Assembly (NCBI GenBank): GCA_051001975.1
Contig: JBPCMU010000065.1
Location: 18,621-82,620, forward strand
Length of the DNA stretch: 64,000 nucleotides
Source: DATAEG01 sp051001975
GTDB lineage: Bacteria; Actinomycetota; Actinomycetes; Mycobacteriales; Jatrophihabitantaceae
Direction of reading: 5' to 3'
Both the position numbers and the translations under genes were made by a program. The notes beneath the pieces were generated by a model that was not told the origin of the DNA, searched no databases, and saw only the letters and a list, made by a program, of their open reading frames with translations. Shown here piece after piece: positions 7,306 to 16,321 of the stretch (its first letter is position 1; each line of letters starts with the position of its first letter).

Positions 7306-8538
7306 CTATGACACTCGGCGTCGGCGTGCTGCTGTCAATGCGCTCGTCATGCGCTCGAGGGCCTGGCTCCACTCGAGTTCGTCGCGTGCGTAGCAGATCC
7401 GGAAGTGCCCGATGCCCGACGGCCCGAATTGATAACCGGGGCTGACCACCACCCCCGCATCCTGCTGCAGCGTGCGGGCGACCTCCACATCGGTGAGGCC
7501 GAGCGCCGAAACGTCGGGCCATAGGTATGCGGTGCCGGCGCCGGGGGAAACCCGAAGTCCATCAACCGTGCGCAGTGCCTCGACCGTGGTGTCGCGGATG
7601 GCGTGCAGCTCCCGGACCCGGGTGCGGACGAACTCGTGGTCGTCCACCAGCCAGCGAGTCATCAGATGTTGGGCGTAGGCCGGCGCCCGTAGACAGCACA
7701 TCGCCAGTACCTGCTCGACCGCATCGATCACGGCCGCTGGGCCGACCGCAATGCCGACCCGATAGCCGCTCAACGACTCGGTCTTGGAGCCACCCAGCAG
7801 CGTCACCGTTCGCTCGGCCATTCCGGGCTCGGCGACGAGATGGGTGTAGGGCGTGTCGTCGTAGACCAGGCGGCAGTACAACTGATCGATCACCACGAGG
7901 AAGTCGTGCCGGACCGCCAGTGCCCCGAGCCGCGCGATGGTTTCAGGGCTGTAGACCGTGCCGGTCGGGTTGTTGGGATTCGACGTGAGCAGTAATCGGA
8001 TCCCGCCGACCGCCGCGGCTTCCAACGCCGCAAGATCAGGCTGGAGGCCGTCCGGCGTCTGCTCGAAGGGCAATCGCACAACCGTCGCGCCGAGGAAGCG
8101 GAGCATGCGCTCGACGAATAAGTACTCCGGGTCGGTGAGGACGACGACGTCGCCTTCGTCGACCAGCGCGCTCAGCACACTGAAGAGCCCGCCCTGCGTC
8201 CCGGTCGTCAGCGCGATGTTCCGGTCGGGATCCACGCTCACCCCGAGCAATCCCGACACCGACGCGGCGCAGGCGAGGCGAACGTCGCTGTTGCCGCGGT
8301 AGGCGGTGTAGGCGAGGTCTCCGTCTTCGGCAGCGGCGGCAAAGGTCGGCAGCGCCCAGTCCGGAGGGCCGAATCGGACCGTATCGAAATGGGTGGTGTC
8401 CAGCAGACCATCGCCCGAGCCGTTCAGATTGAGCTGCAGGTCTGCCTCCCGCACGGACATGCCGATGCTGCTCTTGCGTTCCGGAAGATGGGTCCTGCGC
8501 AGGCGATCTGACTCGTCCGACGGCCGATTCATGGGCAT
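7306..8538 (-). CDS. PLP-dependent aminotransferase, class I/II
   Basis: 410 aa, fold-type I. Recognisable features are TTGTQGGLFSVLSAL (cofactor phosphate region), SNPNNPTGTVYS near residue 185, VVIDQLYCRLVYD (Asp/Tyr contacts to PLP) and GGSKTESLSGYRVG with the Schiff-base lysine, plus a C-terminal Arg in IGHFRICYA that binds the substrate carboxylate. It transfers an amino group between an amino acid (or amine) and a 2-oxoacid; specificity is unknown. It is the last gene of a three-gene minus-strand operon (SDR, Gfo/Idh, aminotransferase), 42 bp after the Gfo/Idh stop, suggesting an oxidise-then-transaminate pathway. Confidence 0.85.
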   Translation of the reverse strand: MPMNRPSDESDRLRRTHLPERKSSIGMSVREADLQLNLNGSGDGLLDTTHFDTVRFGPPDWALPTFAAAAEDGDLAYTAYRGNSDVRLACAASVSGLLGVSVDPDRNIALTTGTQGGLFSVLSALVDEGDVVVLTDPEYLFVERMLRFLGATVVRLPFEQTPDGLQPDLAALEAAAVGGIRLLLTSNPNNPTGTVYSPETIARLGALAVRHDFLVVIDQLYCRLVYDDTPYTHLVAEPGMAERTVTLLGGSKTESLSGYRVGIAVGPAAVIDAVEQVLAMCCLRAPAYAQHLMTRWLVDDHEFVRTRVRELHAIRDTTVEALRTVDGLRVSPGAGTAYLWPDVSALGLTDVEVARTLQQDAGVVVSPGYQFGPSGIGHFRICYARDELEWSQALERMTSALTAARRRRVS

Positions 8539-8580
8539 CTCACTCCGCTGGCTCCGCGTAGCGACTTCGTGGCTGTGGCG

Positions 8581-9678
8581 TCATGTCGGATCGGTCCGCG
8601 AGCTCTTCGGGCACGGCAGCGGCACCGAAATCCAGTGGTCTTCGGCTCCTAGCGCGGCATCGAGCACCAGTTGCGTCCTGGCGGCGTCATCGATGGTCGG
8701 CAACACCGTGGAACCTGCGGCGTTCTCATCGAGCTGGGCGAACAGATCCGCGAGGTGCCGAGCGGTCACGGTCGTGCTTACGTCGCCGGAGTTCGTCGGC
8801 TCAGCTGCAGCCACCTCGACACCGTCAGGCGAGAACCGCGAGTACCGCTCCTTGCCGGGGACGAGGCTGCTCAGTTCTACTTCGGCGAGACCGGTCGAGG
8901 TGTGTACCCGGATCCGGATTCCGGGGTAGCCGCCGGTGAGAACCCATCCACACGTCAATGTTGCGGCCCCGCCGTAAGCGAGTCGCAGCTGCAGGGTAGC
9001 GATGTCATCCAGTCGCGATCCCGGTAGCACTCGGATGAGATGAGAACTGACGGCGAGGACCGGGCCGAACAGCCACTGACACAGATCCACGACGTGTGAG
9101 CCGTACTCGAACAGCGCACCGCCTCGCGCATGGGCCGGATCGCCCTTCCAATTCATCGTCCTGCCCGACGTGGGGTGGAACTGAGCGTTGCACTCGGTGA
9201 GCTCGACCAGCCACACCTCGCCGAGCTCCCCGGACAACAGGTCCGTCCGTAATGCTTGGACGGCCGGGCTGTACCGGAACGAATACCCGACTGTCGTGAC
9301 GATCCCAACCGCGTCGGCCAGTGCGGCCAGCTCCACTGCTTCGTCCCCGCTGTTGGCCAATGGCTTCTCGCAGAAGACTGCAACCCGACGGGCCAGAGCC
9401 GCGCGAACGGCTGACGGGTGAGCATCGTCGGGTGCCGCGATGATCAGCAGGTCCAGGTCGGGATGGGCGTCGAGCAGACCATCCAGGCTGGCGTGCACGG
9501 ATCCGGCTCCGAACCGCTCGGCGACCGAGGCGGCTCGGCTCAGCTCGAGATCGGCGCAGCCGACGACGTCGACCGCTCCGAATCCGCGCAGCGCCGGCAG
9601 GTGCGCGTGCTGGGCCCAGTCGCCGGTGCCGAAGATCCCGACCTCGATGCGCCGCGGCAAGGGAGCGGGTTCGCTCAC
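8581..9678 (-). CDS. Gfo/Idh/MocA family oxidoreductase
   Basis: 365 aa. The N-terminal Rossmann fold (VGIFGTGDWAQHAHL) binds NAD(P), EKP in VFCEKPLANSG is the family hallmark with the catalytic lysine, and GGALFEYGSHVVDLCQWLFG supplies the substrate-side His/Asp region. Family members oxidise a hydroxyl on sugars, inositols or related polyols. The ATG overlaps the stop of the SDR gene by 4 nt, so both dehydrogenases are made together. It is one of four Gfo/Idh proteins in the 7-28 kb island and is clearly divergent from the near-twin pair at 10605 and 18304. Confidence 0.85.
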   Translation of the reverse strand: MSEPAPLPRRIEVGIFGTGDWAQHAHLPALRGFGAVDVVGCADLELSRAASVAERFGAGSVHASLDGLLDAHPDLDLLIIAAPDDAHPSAVRAALARRVAVFCEKPLANSGDEAVELAALADAVGIVTTVGYSFRYSPAVQALRTDLLSGELGEVWLVELTECNAQFHPTSGRTMNWKGDPAHARGGALFEYGSHVVDLCQWLFGPVLAVSSHLIRVLPGSRLDDIATLQLRLAYGGAATLTCGWVLTGGYPGIRIRVHTSTGLAEVELSSLVPGKERYSRFSPDGVEVAAAEPTNSGDVSTTVTARHLADLFAQLDENAAGSTVLPTIDDAARTQLVLDAALGAEDHWISVPLPCPKSSRTDPT

Positions 9679-10514
9679 CGGCTCCGTCCGGTCACCCAGT
9701 CATATCGGATGTCTTCGTCGACGACGGGTTCGGTGGAGCGGCTGCCGACCTGCGCTGCACCGTCGACATGGTGCACACTGCCGGTCACATAGCTGCTGGC
9801 GTCGGAGCAGAGCCACAGGACGACCCGGGCGACCTCGTCGGATCGCCCTGCGCGAGCAAGGGGCAACTTGGGGATGCGCTGCTGCAAGCTCGCTGCCATC
9901 GACGGCGGTAACGGTTTGGGCTGGGTATCGATGAGTCCCGGGCTGACACAGTTGACGAGGATGTCGTGTGGTGCCAGTTCGATCGCCGCGACTCTGCTGA
10001 AGCTCTCCGTCGCGGCCCGACTACTCGCGTACGCCGCCGCACCCGCGGATCCGCGACTGCTCACGCCGGAGGAGAAGTTCACGATCCTTCCGCCGTGGCC
10101 CAGCTCGATCAGAACGCGGGCGGCTTGCTGCGTCATCAGGAAGGTCCCGCGACAGTTGACCGCGTAGACCGCGTCCCAGGTCTCGGCCCGCTCTTCCAAC
10201 AGGGCGGTGTGCGGCGCGACAGCTGCGTTGTTGATGCAGAAATCGAGGCCACCGAATTTCTGGGTCGCCGCGCTCACGATGGCTTTGGCGCCCTCCAGCG
10301 TCCGGACATCCGCGCAAACGGCCAGGACCGCATCTCCATGAGGGCCACACGTCTCTTGTAGTCCGTCCGGATCGCGATCTGCGGCGACGACGCTGGCTCC
10401 AGCGGCGACGAACTCCGACACGATGGCGCGTCCGACACCCCGGACGGCGCCGGTGACCACCGCGACCCGCTGCCGAAAGTCAAAGGTCACGTTCACGAGT
10501 TCCCTCACGATCAA
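9675..10514 (-). CDS. SDR-family oxidoreductase with Arg in place of catalytic Lys
   Basis: 279 aa classical short-chain dehydrogenase. TGAVRGVGRA near residue 21 is the glycine-rich cofactor loop, CINNAA near 95 is the NNAG-like motif, the catalytic Ser is in NFSSG near 145 and the Tyr in YASSRAA near 160. The usual YxxxK is YxxxR here: the codon is clearly cgg. The C-terminal GLIDTQP and VTGSVHHVDGG-like end are normal. The Lys lowers the tyrosine pKa and holds the nicotinamide ribose, so activity may be altered or lost. It heads the minus-strand operon, directly downstream of a 12-bp palindrome. Confidence 0.85.
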   Translation of the reverse strand: MIVRELVNVTFDFRQRVAVVTGAVRGVGRAIVSEFVAAGASVVAADRDPDGLQETCGPHGDAVLAVCADVRTLEGAKAIVSAATQKFGGLDFCINNAAVAPHTALLEERAETWDAVYAVNCRGTFLMTQQAARVLIELGHGGRIVNFSSGVSSRGSAGAAAYASSRAATESFSRVAAIELAPHDILVNCVSPGLIDTQPKPLPPSMAASLQQRIPKLPLARAGRSDEVARVVLWLCSDASSYVTGSVHHVDGAAQVGSRSTEPVVDEDIRYDWVTGRSR

Positions 10515-10534
10515 CGGCGTGCCCGGTCAGGTCG

Positions 10535-10546
10535 ATTGTCGACAAT
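10535..10546. promoter_or_regulatory. 12-bp palindromic operator between divergent genes
   Basis: ATTGTCGACAAT is a perfect palindrome 20 bp upstream of the SDR start and 58 bp upstream of the divergent Gfo/Idh start. GTnnAC-centred palindromes are the usual targets of FCD-type GntR regulators, two of which are encoded in this island. It is probably a shared operator for both directions. Confidence 0.6.
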
Positions 10547-10604
10547 ACGGTGGCGAGGCGTGATACTCAAGTCCGGTCATGGCACACAATGAGAGCGGGC
10601 GGCG

Positions 10605-11726
10605 ATGAGCAAACTGCGGGTCGGAGTCATCGGGACTGGCCGATGGGCGACGCGATCACACATACCGGGCTGGCAGCGTGACCCGCGGGTAGAGGTGGTT
10701 GCGCTGGCCGATACCAACGATATGGCGCTGCATTCGGCGGGCGCTGAGTTCGGTATCGATCGACTCGAGACAGACTTCCGCGCCCTCACCGATGCCGACG
10801 ACATCGACGTCATCGATGTCGTCACCGGCGACGCCGTGCACTTCCCGGCGAGTTGGGCCGCGCTGCAAGCCGGCAAGCACGTGCTCTGCGAGAAGCCGGT
10901 GCATCACGATTTCGGGAAGGTGATCGAGGCCGCCGACCTGGCCGACAAGATGGGGGTCAAGACGAAGCTGGGATTCACCTTCCGGTATGCGCCTGCGACG
11001 CTGTATGCCGCGGATCTCATTACGCAGGGCTTCATCGGCGAGCCGTATCTGCTCAACGCGTTCGAACAGAACAGCCAGTGGCTGGATCCGCAGACGCCGT
11101 TGCGGCAACTGCGGGACGGGACCGATCCTGACGAGATCGAGGTGTCGTCGATCGAGGGCTACGGGGCGCCGGTCATCGACATCATGCACTGGTGGATGGA
11201 CGCGCCGTTGACCTCAGTCGTCGGCACAATGCGCAACTTCGTGCCGAACCGAGTGGTGCGGGAAACCGGCGAGATGACCCGCGTCAACATCGATGACGGC
11301 GACATGTGGATCGCCGAGTTCGGCGGCGGCCGGCTGGCCTCGGTCCAGTCCTCCTTCGTCACAGTCGGCAACTACCCGGGTATCGAGGTGCGCATCTATG
11401 GGTCGGAGGGCGCGATCATCGTCCGCCTGGTGGAGGAGTTCGGGATTTGCCAGACGATCACGGTAGCCACGAAGGACGAGGTCGAGTTCGTGGAGCGCGA
11501 GATCCCCCAGCGGTACTTTCCAGTCGGTGGGAACTCGCGGGAGCCGTGGCCCTTTCTCTTCTATTCCAATCTCCTGCGTGACTTCACCGACGAGATCGTC
11601 GGTGACTCTTCGGCGAACCAGGGGAACTTCCGGCAGGGTGCGCTGGTGCAACAGACGATCAACGCCTTCGAGCAAGCCCATCGACGCCGTGCCTGGGTCG
11701 ACTTCCCTCTGGCGGAGTCCAAGTGA
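10605..11726 (+). CDS. Gfo/Idh/MocA family dehydrogenase, copy 1 of a duplicated pair
   Basis: 373 aa. N-terminal NAD(P)-binding Rossmann domain (VGVIGTGRWATRSHIPGW), the LCEKPVHHDFGK hallmark near residue 96 with the catalytic Lys, and a C-terminal beta-sheet domain containing IDIMHWWMDAP (His contacts to substrate). By eye it is about four-fifths identical over its whole length to the 375-aa protein at 18304-19431; the block around MTRxNIDDGDMWIAEFGG is nearly unchanged. It probably oxidises a cyclitol, sugar or sugar-acid unit. It diverges from the SDR operon, sharing the palindrome at 10535, and converges on the GntR gene with a strong terminator between. Confidence 0.88.
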   Translation: MSKLRVGVIGTGRWATRSHIPGWQRDPRVEVVALADTNDMALHSAGAEFGIDRLETDFRALTDADDIDVIDVVTGDAVHFPASWAALQAGKHVLCEKPVHHDFGKVIEAADLADKMGVKTKLGFTFRYAPATLYAADLITQGFIGEPYLLNAFEQNSQWLDPQTPLRQLRDGTDPDEIEVSSIEGYGAPVIDIMHWWMDAPLTSVVGTMRNFVPNRVVRETGEMTRVNIDDGDMWIAEFGGGRLASVQSSFVTVGNYPGIEVRIYGSEGAIIVRLVEEFGICQTITVATKDEVEFVEREIPQRYFPVGGNSREPWPFLFYSNLLRDFTDEIVGDSSANQGNFRQGALVQQTINAFEQAHRRRAWVDFPLAESK

Positions 11727-11734
11727 CGACGGCC

Positions 11735-11764
11735 CCGGGCGAGGGTCACTTGACCCGAGCCCGG
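11735..11764. terminator. Bidirectional hairpin between convergent genes
   Basis: CCGGGC-GA-GGGTCA pairs with TGACCC-GA-GCCCGG, a 14-bp-long stem with a 2-nt internal bulge and a 2-nt loop. It lies in the 43-bp gap between the convergent Gfo/Idh and GntR genes and would serve as a terminator for both. Confidence 0.65.
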
Positions 11765-11769
11765 GTCGG

Positions 11770-12438
11770 TCAGCTGTGCGGGGTGGGATCCAGGTAGTGC
11801 GCGCGTAGTGCCGCAACCGCGGGCTCCGGATCCTGCTTGCGAAATGCGGTGAGGAGCTTGCTGTGCCGCTTGACCACCTCGGCGAGGTCGATCCCCTGCT
11901 GTTCGAGCGAGGACCGCATGAGCGCGCCCATCTGGCCGTCCAGGGTCGACCACATCTCGACGAGCATCGGGTGGCCGCTCGCGCTGACGATGACCCGGTG
12001 CAGCTCAGTGTCGGCCTCCACGATTCCGGCGAGATCGCCCTTGTCGGCTGCCTCTTGCATGCGCCCGATGGCCGCCTTCATGTCGCGGACCATCCCGGGC
12101 CGTCCGTCCTGCCAGATGTCCCGCAGACCCGCGGATTCGAGCACGTAGCGGGTGTAGCAAGCTTCGGCGATCTCCGTTGCCGACATCCGGGTCACGATCG
12201 TCTGCCGGCGCGGCTGGACATCGACCAGACGCTCAGCCTGTAGCTCGCGAAGCGCGGCACGGATGGTGGTTCGGCTGACACCGAACTCCCCGGCAAGGAC
12301 CAGTTCGACCAGCGGCGTGCCGGCAGGCAGTTCGTTGTTCAGAATCCGCCAGCGCAGGATTTCGTGGACCGACTCGGGCAATGAGCGGTGCTGCAACGTG
12401 GGTCGTCCGAGTTCATCGATGGGGGCGGCCGCCATCAC
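11770..12438 (-). CDS. GntR family transcriptional regulator, FCD subfamily, copy 1
   Basis: 222 aa. The winged helix-turn-helix spans about residues 15-85 (SVHEILRWRILNNEL, GVSRTTIRAALRELQAERLV, then the PRRQTIVTRM wing). The all-helical FCD ligand domain spans about 95-215 with the metal-binding Asp/His set (ADTELHRVI, KRHSKLL, LRAHYL). FCD regulators sense carboxylates or sugar acids and usually repress neighbouring catabolic genes. Its twin, also 222 aa, is at 19476-20144; the recognition helices are almost identical, so both may bind the same sites. It is divergent from the importer operon with a 271-bp control region. Confidence 0.88.
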   Translation of the reverse strand: MMAAAPIDELGRPTLQHRSLPESVHEILRWRILNNELPAGTPLVELVLAGEFGVSRTTIRAALRELQAERLVDVQPRRQTIVTRMSATEIAEACYTRYVLESAGLRDIWQDGRPGMVRDMKAAIGRMQEAADKGDLAGIVEADTELHRVIVSASGHPMLVEMWSTLDGQMGALMRSSLEQQGIDLAEVVKRHSKLLTAFRKQDPEPAVAALRAHYLDPTPHS

Positions 12439-12709
12439 CTTTGCTCCAATCTCGAACCCGATGACGTGCGTCGCGTCGTCGTTGTCTGGTCGGTCCCGTG
12501 GGTGTCGCTGGGGATCTTGCCAGAAGGATGCGTGATCGGCCGTACGGCGGCGGGCAGGTCCCGACCCGACCGGCCGGCCGATCGCCCGTTGCGACGCGAT
12601 GTGTTGCGGCTCCGTGTCGATCAGAAAAAATCCGGTTAATGGTCTTGTCGATGGTCGACGGTCGACCGTAAGGTGATGCCTCCACCATGATCGCCGTTGG
12701 GAGGGTGCT
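12439..12709. other. Divergent control region, GntR / importer operon
   Basis: 271 bp without a gene. It contains an inverted repeat GATCGGCCG (12534-12542) / CGGCCGATC (12575-12583) and the strong 15-bp palindrome at 12653-12667. GGGAGGG at 12699-12705 is the ribosome site of the following GTG. Promoters for both directions should lie here. Confidence 0.55.
12653..12667. promoter_or_regulatory. 15-bp palindromic operator upstream of importer operon
   Basis: GGTCGAC-G-GTCGACC is a perfect inverted repeat around a single base, 43 bp upstream of the first importer gene. It shares the GTCGAC core with the palindrome at 10535. It is a likely target of one or both FCD GntR regulators. Confidence 0.55.
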
Positions 12710-13777
12710 GTGAACGATGCTCAGCACGCCACTCGGATCTCCGCATCGGCGCTTGCGGAAGCGCCGGTCCTACTTGCCACCCAAGGCCTGACTAAGCACT
12801 ACGTCGCTCGACGTGGGCTCCTCGACCGGATGTTGCGTCGGCCAGCCGAGCGGGTTCGCGCGGTGGAGCATGTCTCGATCACCGTCCGGCGCGGCGAGAC
12901 CCTCGCCGTCGTGGGAGAGACCGGCTCGGGCAAGTCGACGCTGGGTCGGCTGATCGTCCGGCTCGAGGAACCGACTGAGGGAACTGCCGAGTTCGACGGC
13001 AGGAATCTCTTCGACGTCGACCGGGGCACCTCAAAGAAGCTGAGGCAACGGATCCAAGTGATCCTGCAGGACCCGTATTCCACGCTGAACCCGTATCGCA
13101 GCGTCTCCGACACGATCGGAGAGGTGCTGAAGGTGCACGGTTTCACCGGCGATCGGGCTGCCGAGATCGACCGACTGCTACGCACGGTCGGCTTCCCGGT
13201 GGAGATGCGCGATCGGCTGCCCGGGCAGCTGTCCGGCGGGGGTCGGCAGCGGGTCAGCATTGCCCGTGCACTGGCCGTGCAGCCGGAGCTGATCATCGCG
13301 GACGAACCTGTGTCAGCACTCGACGTGTCGGTACAGGCGCAGGTGCTGAACCTATTCGAGAAGCTGGCCGCCGAACTGGATCTCACCTACGTCTTCATCA
13401 CCCACGACCTGGCGGTCGTGCATCGATTGGCCGACCGGATCGCGGTGATGTATCTCGGTCGGGTCGTCGAAGAGGCGAGCTGCGAGGAGCTGTTCGCCGA
13501 TCCGAAGCACCCGTATACGAAGGCGCTGCTCGCTGCCGCACCGAAGTTGTACGCCGATCGGGGGAACCACACACCGGCAGTACAAGGCGACATGCCGAAT
13601 CCGATCAACCCGCCCTCCGGATGCGTGTTCCACCCACGCTGCCCGGCGGTCATGGAGATCTGCCGCTCGGAGGTCCCGGTCCGCGCTGACCTCCCCGGAG
13701 GTCGCTCCGTCGTATGCCACCTGCATCCGCCCAACCCGGGTGCCATCCGCTCGCTCGAAGGAGTCGAAAGCACATGA
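12710..13777 (+). CDS. Oligopeptide-type ABC transporter ATPase (DppF/OppF-like)
   Basis: 355 aa. Walker A GETGSGKST near residues 69-77, Q-loop ILQDPYSTLNP, signature LSGGGRQRVSIA near 174 and Walker B LIIADEP near 198 are all intact, so it should hydrolyse ATP. The C-terminal oligopeptide/dipeptide extension carries the CVFHPRCPAVMEIC cysteine cluster. It powers import by the SBP and permeases encoded just downstream. The GTG start has GGGAGGG 4 nt upstream. The ATPase is the first gene of the operon, ahead of the binding protein, which is an unusual order, and its stop overlaps the SBP start. Confidence 0.9.
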   Translation: MNDAQHATRISASALAEAPVLLATQGLTKHYVARRGLLDRMLRRPAERVRAVEHVSITVRRGETLAVVGETGSGKSTLGRLIVRLEEPTEGTAEFDGRNLFDVDRGTSKKLRQRIQVILQDPYSTLNPYRSVSDTIGEVLKVHGFTGDRAAEIDRLLRTVGFPVEMRDRLPGQLSGGGRQRVSIARALAVQPELIIADEPVSALDVSVQAQVLNLFEKLAAELDLTYVFITHDLAVVHRLADRIAVMYLGRVVEEASCEELFADPKHPYTKALLAAAPKLYADRGNHTPAVQGDMPNPINPPSGCVFHPRCPAVMEICRSEVPVRADLPGGRSVVCHLHPPNPGAIRSLEGVEST

Positions 13778-15333
13778 TCAGTCTTCGTCGCCGCATCAGC
13801 TTCGGTGTCGCGGTCACTCTGCCTCTCGCATTGCTCGCTGCTTGCGGCGGTGGATCGACCGGCACCAAGAGTGGGTCGGGAAAACGGCTCGACACGCTCG
13901 TGATTGCCAACGCGGTCAAGATCGACACTCTGGATCCGCAGCAGAACGCACTGAACGAATCGATCTGGCTCGACCAGGACATCTACAGCCGGTTGGTGCA
14001 GGCCGATCCGACCGGCACGAAAATCACGCCCGACCTGCCAACCTCGTGGGACATCTCGGCCGACAACCTCACGTACACATTCCACATGCGGGACGCGAAG
14101 TTCGCCGACGGCAGCCCGGTGACAGCGCAAGACGCGGTCTGGTCCATCGACCGGGCCCGCAAGTACGACGGCGGTTGGGGATTCCTGCTGCAACCGGTGA
14201 AGAGCATCACCGCCACCGATGCGAAGACGGTGGTAATCAGCCTGACCAAACCGCACAGCCCGCTGCTCGCCGACCTGGCGATCTACGCCTACGCGGTTCT
14301 GCCGCAGAAGGCAGTGCAAGCCGAGGGCGACAAATTCTTCACCCACGCCTATGGCAGTGGGCCCTACAAGGTCGGCAGCTACAAGCCGGACAGCGAAGTG
14401 GACCTTGTTCAAAACGACAACTTCTACGGAGCGAAGTCGAAGATCAAGACGGTCAAGATCATGGTTGTCACCAACGACAACACCCGGGTGCTGGATCTGC
14501 AGGCCAAGAAGGTCGACGTCATCGAGAACCCGCCCGGCAACCTCACCACCCAGATCCAGAGCAACAAGGACCTGCGCGTGGATCTGTTCCCCTCGACCCG
14601 GGTGGACTTCATCCAGATGTCCGGCAAGGACCAGCACTTCAATGACATGCGGGTCCGGCAGGCCGTTCGCTACGCCCTCGACCTGGACCAGGTGAACAAG
14701 CTCGCGTACCAGAACAACGCGGTGCCGGCGACGTCGTTCATGCCGTACAAGATGCTCTACTGGGACGACAGCCTGCCCAAGCCCGCCGTGGATCTGGGCA
14801 AGGCGAAGGATCTGATGAAGCAGGCCGGGTACGCCGACGGCTTCGCCACGAACCTGATCACCACCAGCGGTGACGCTGCCGGCCAGGCCGAGGCCGTCGT
14901 GATCAAGGACAACCTCGCAAAGATCGGCATCAAGGTCACTATCGAGTCCTACGAGCAGGTCACTGCCTACGACAAGGTGCGCACCGGTAAGTACGGGATG
15001 GCCGAGCGCTACTGGACGAACGACATCATCGATCCGGACGAGGTGGTGTCCTTCGGTGCCGACGTGAACGCGGGTTCGGAGTCCTTCGACACCTTCTGGA
15101 ACAACCCGAAGGCGATTGCGCTGGTGGCCCAGGCCCGCTCGGCAACCGATCCGGCCCAGCGCGCGGACCTCTATAAGCAGATCCAGCAGATCGTCTGGGA
15201 CGAGACGCCGTTCCTGCCGGTGGCCTACGCGCCGTACCGCTACGCCTCGGGTAAGTGGGTGACCGGCTTCAAGGTGTCACCGCTCGGCAACTACAACGAC
15301 GCTCTGCTCGACCTGACTGTCGCTGCGCACTGA
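13774..15333 (+). CDS. ABC transporter solute-binding lipoprotein, family 5 (DppA/OppA-like)
   Basis: 519 aa. A lipoprotein signal peptide ends LLAACGG with the lipidated Cys near residue 24. The mature part is a large three-domain SBP_bac_5 protein: LDTLVIANAVKIDTLDPQ at the start, the YTFHMRDAKFADGSPVTAQDAVWS hallmark near 115, and the C-terminal IQQIVWDETPFLPV region. It captures peptides, or other compounds such as oligosaccharides or opine-like conjugates, outside the membrane. The ATG at 13774 is chosen because it starts the signal peptide and overlaps the upstream TGA, with GAAGGAG 10 nt upstream. Confidence 0.9.
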   Translation: MISLRRRISFGVAVTLPLALLAACGGGSTGTKSGSGKRLDTLVIANAVKIDTLDPQQNALNESIWLDQDIYSRLVQADPTGTKITPDLPTSWDISADNLTYTFHMRDAKFADGSPVTAQDAVWSIDRARKYDGGWGFLLQPVKSITATDAKTVVISLTKPHSPLLADLAIYAYAVLPQKAVQAEGDKFFTHAYGSGPYKVGSYKPDSEVDLVQNDNFYGAKSKIKTVKIMVVTNDNTRVLDLQAKKVDVIENPPGNLTTQIQSNKDLRVDLFPSTRVDFIQMSGKDQHFNDMRVRQAVRYALDLDQVNKLAYQNNAVPATSFMPYKMLYWDDSLPKPAVDLGKAKDLMKQAGYADGFATNLITTSGDAAGQAEAVVIKDNLAKIGIKVTIESYEQVTAYDKVRTGKYGMAERYWTNDIIDPDEVVSFGADVNAGSESFDTFWNNPKAIALVAQARSATDPAQRADLYKQIQQIVWDETPFLPVAYAPYRYASGKWVTGFKVSPLGNYNDALLDLTVAAH

Positions 15334-15372
15334 GCCAGTTCGCCCGGCACGGCCGGAGAAAGGAGGAAGACG

Positions 15373-16320
15373 ATGCAGGTCGGACGTTACGTAGCTCGTC
15401 GGGTCTGGCAGTTGCTCCCGATCATGTTCGGTGTCACCGTCGTGTCCTTCATCCTCATCCGGATCGTGCCGGGCGACCCGGCGACTCAGATCCTCGGAAA
15501 CCACTACACGCCAGCAGCCGCCAAGGCGATCAACCACAATCTCGGACTGGACCGATCGATACCTGCGCAGTACTGGCTCTACCTGAAGTCGATCTTGTCC
15601 GGAAACTTCGGGCACTCGTACTTCTACAACCAGTCGGTCGGTGATCTGCTGTCCGCCCGGCTGCCTCCGACCTTGTTCCTCGTCGTCTTCGCCGGCCTGC
15701 TGACCACGGCGATCGCGGTACCTCTCGGGGTGCTGTCCGGCCTGCATCGCGGCGGCCTCATCGACCAGGGCGCCCGGGTCTTCTTCCTCGTCGGCTACGC
15801 GTTGCCCAGCTTCCTGCTCGGTGTGCTGCTCATCCTGGCGCTCGGAGTGAAGCTCGCGATCTTCCCGATCACCGGCTACGGCGACGGATTCGTGCAACAC
15901 GTGCAGCACCTCTTCCTCCCCGCAGTAACACTGGCGGTTCCGTTTTCGACGGTTCTGGTGCGATCGCTGCGCAGTCAGGTCATCGAGAACACCGACTCCG
16001 ACTACGTCACCACCGCGCGGCTCAAGGGCGTGCCATGGCGCGACGTGGTCCGTCGACACGTGCTGCCCAACTCGCTGCTCCCGCTGATTGTGGTGTTCGG
16101 CGTCAACCTGGCCTTCCTAGTCGGCGGCACTGTTGTCATCGAGAATGTCTTCTCGGTCCCCGGAGTGGGCAGCCTGCTCGTCTCCTCGGTGTCGACCCGT
16201 GACTTCCCCGTTGTCCAGGCGCTCACCCTGCTCTTTGCAGCCCTGGTGCTGCTGGTCAACCTGATCACCGACGTGGTGCACGTGACCTTCGACCCACGCC
16301 TCGCGCAACGGACGATGTGA
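15373..16320 (+). CDS. ABC transporter permease, DppB-like
   Basis: 315 aa integral membrane protein with about six helices. The N-terminal RRVWQLLPIMFGVTVVSFILIRIVPGDP segment is typical of DppB/OppB. The EAA-type coupling loop is visible as YVTTARLKGVPWRDVVRRHVLPN near residue 210. It forms half of the membrane channel. AAAGGAGG precedes the ATG. It ends 1 bp before the second permease starts. Confidence 0.9.
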   Translation: MQVGRYVARRVWQLLPIMFGVTVVSFILIRIVPGDPATQILGNHYTPAAAKAINHNLGLDRSIPAQYWLYLKSILSGNFGHSYFYNQSVGDLLSARLPPTLFLVVFAGLLTTAIAVPLGVLSGLHRGGLIDQGARVFFLVGYALPSFLLGVLLILALGVKLAIFPITGYGDGFVQHVQHLFLPAVTLAVPFSTVLVRSLRSQVIENTDSDYVTTARLKGVPWRDVVRRHVLPNSLLPLIVVFGVNLAFLVGGTVVIENVFSVPGVGSLLVSSVSTRDFPVVQALTLLFAALVLLVNLITDVVHVTFDPRLAQRTM

Positions 16321-16321
16321 C

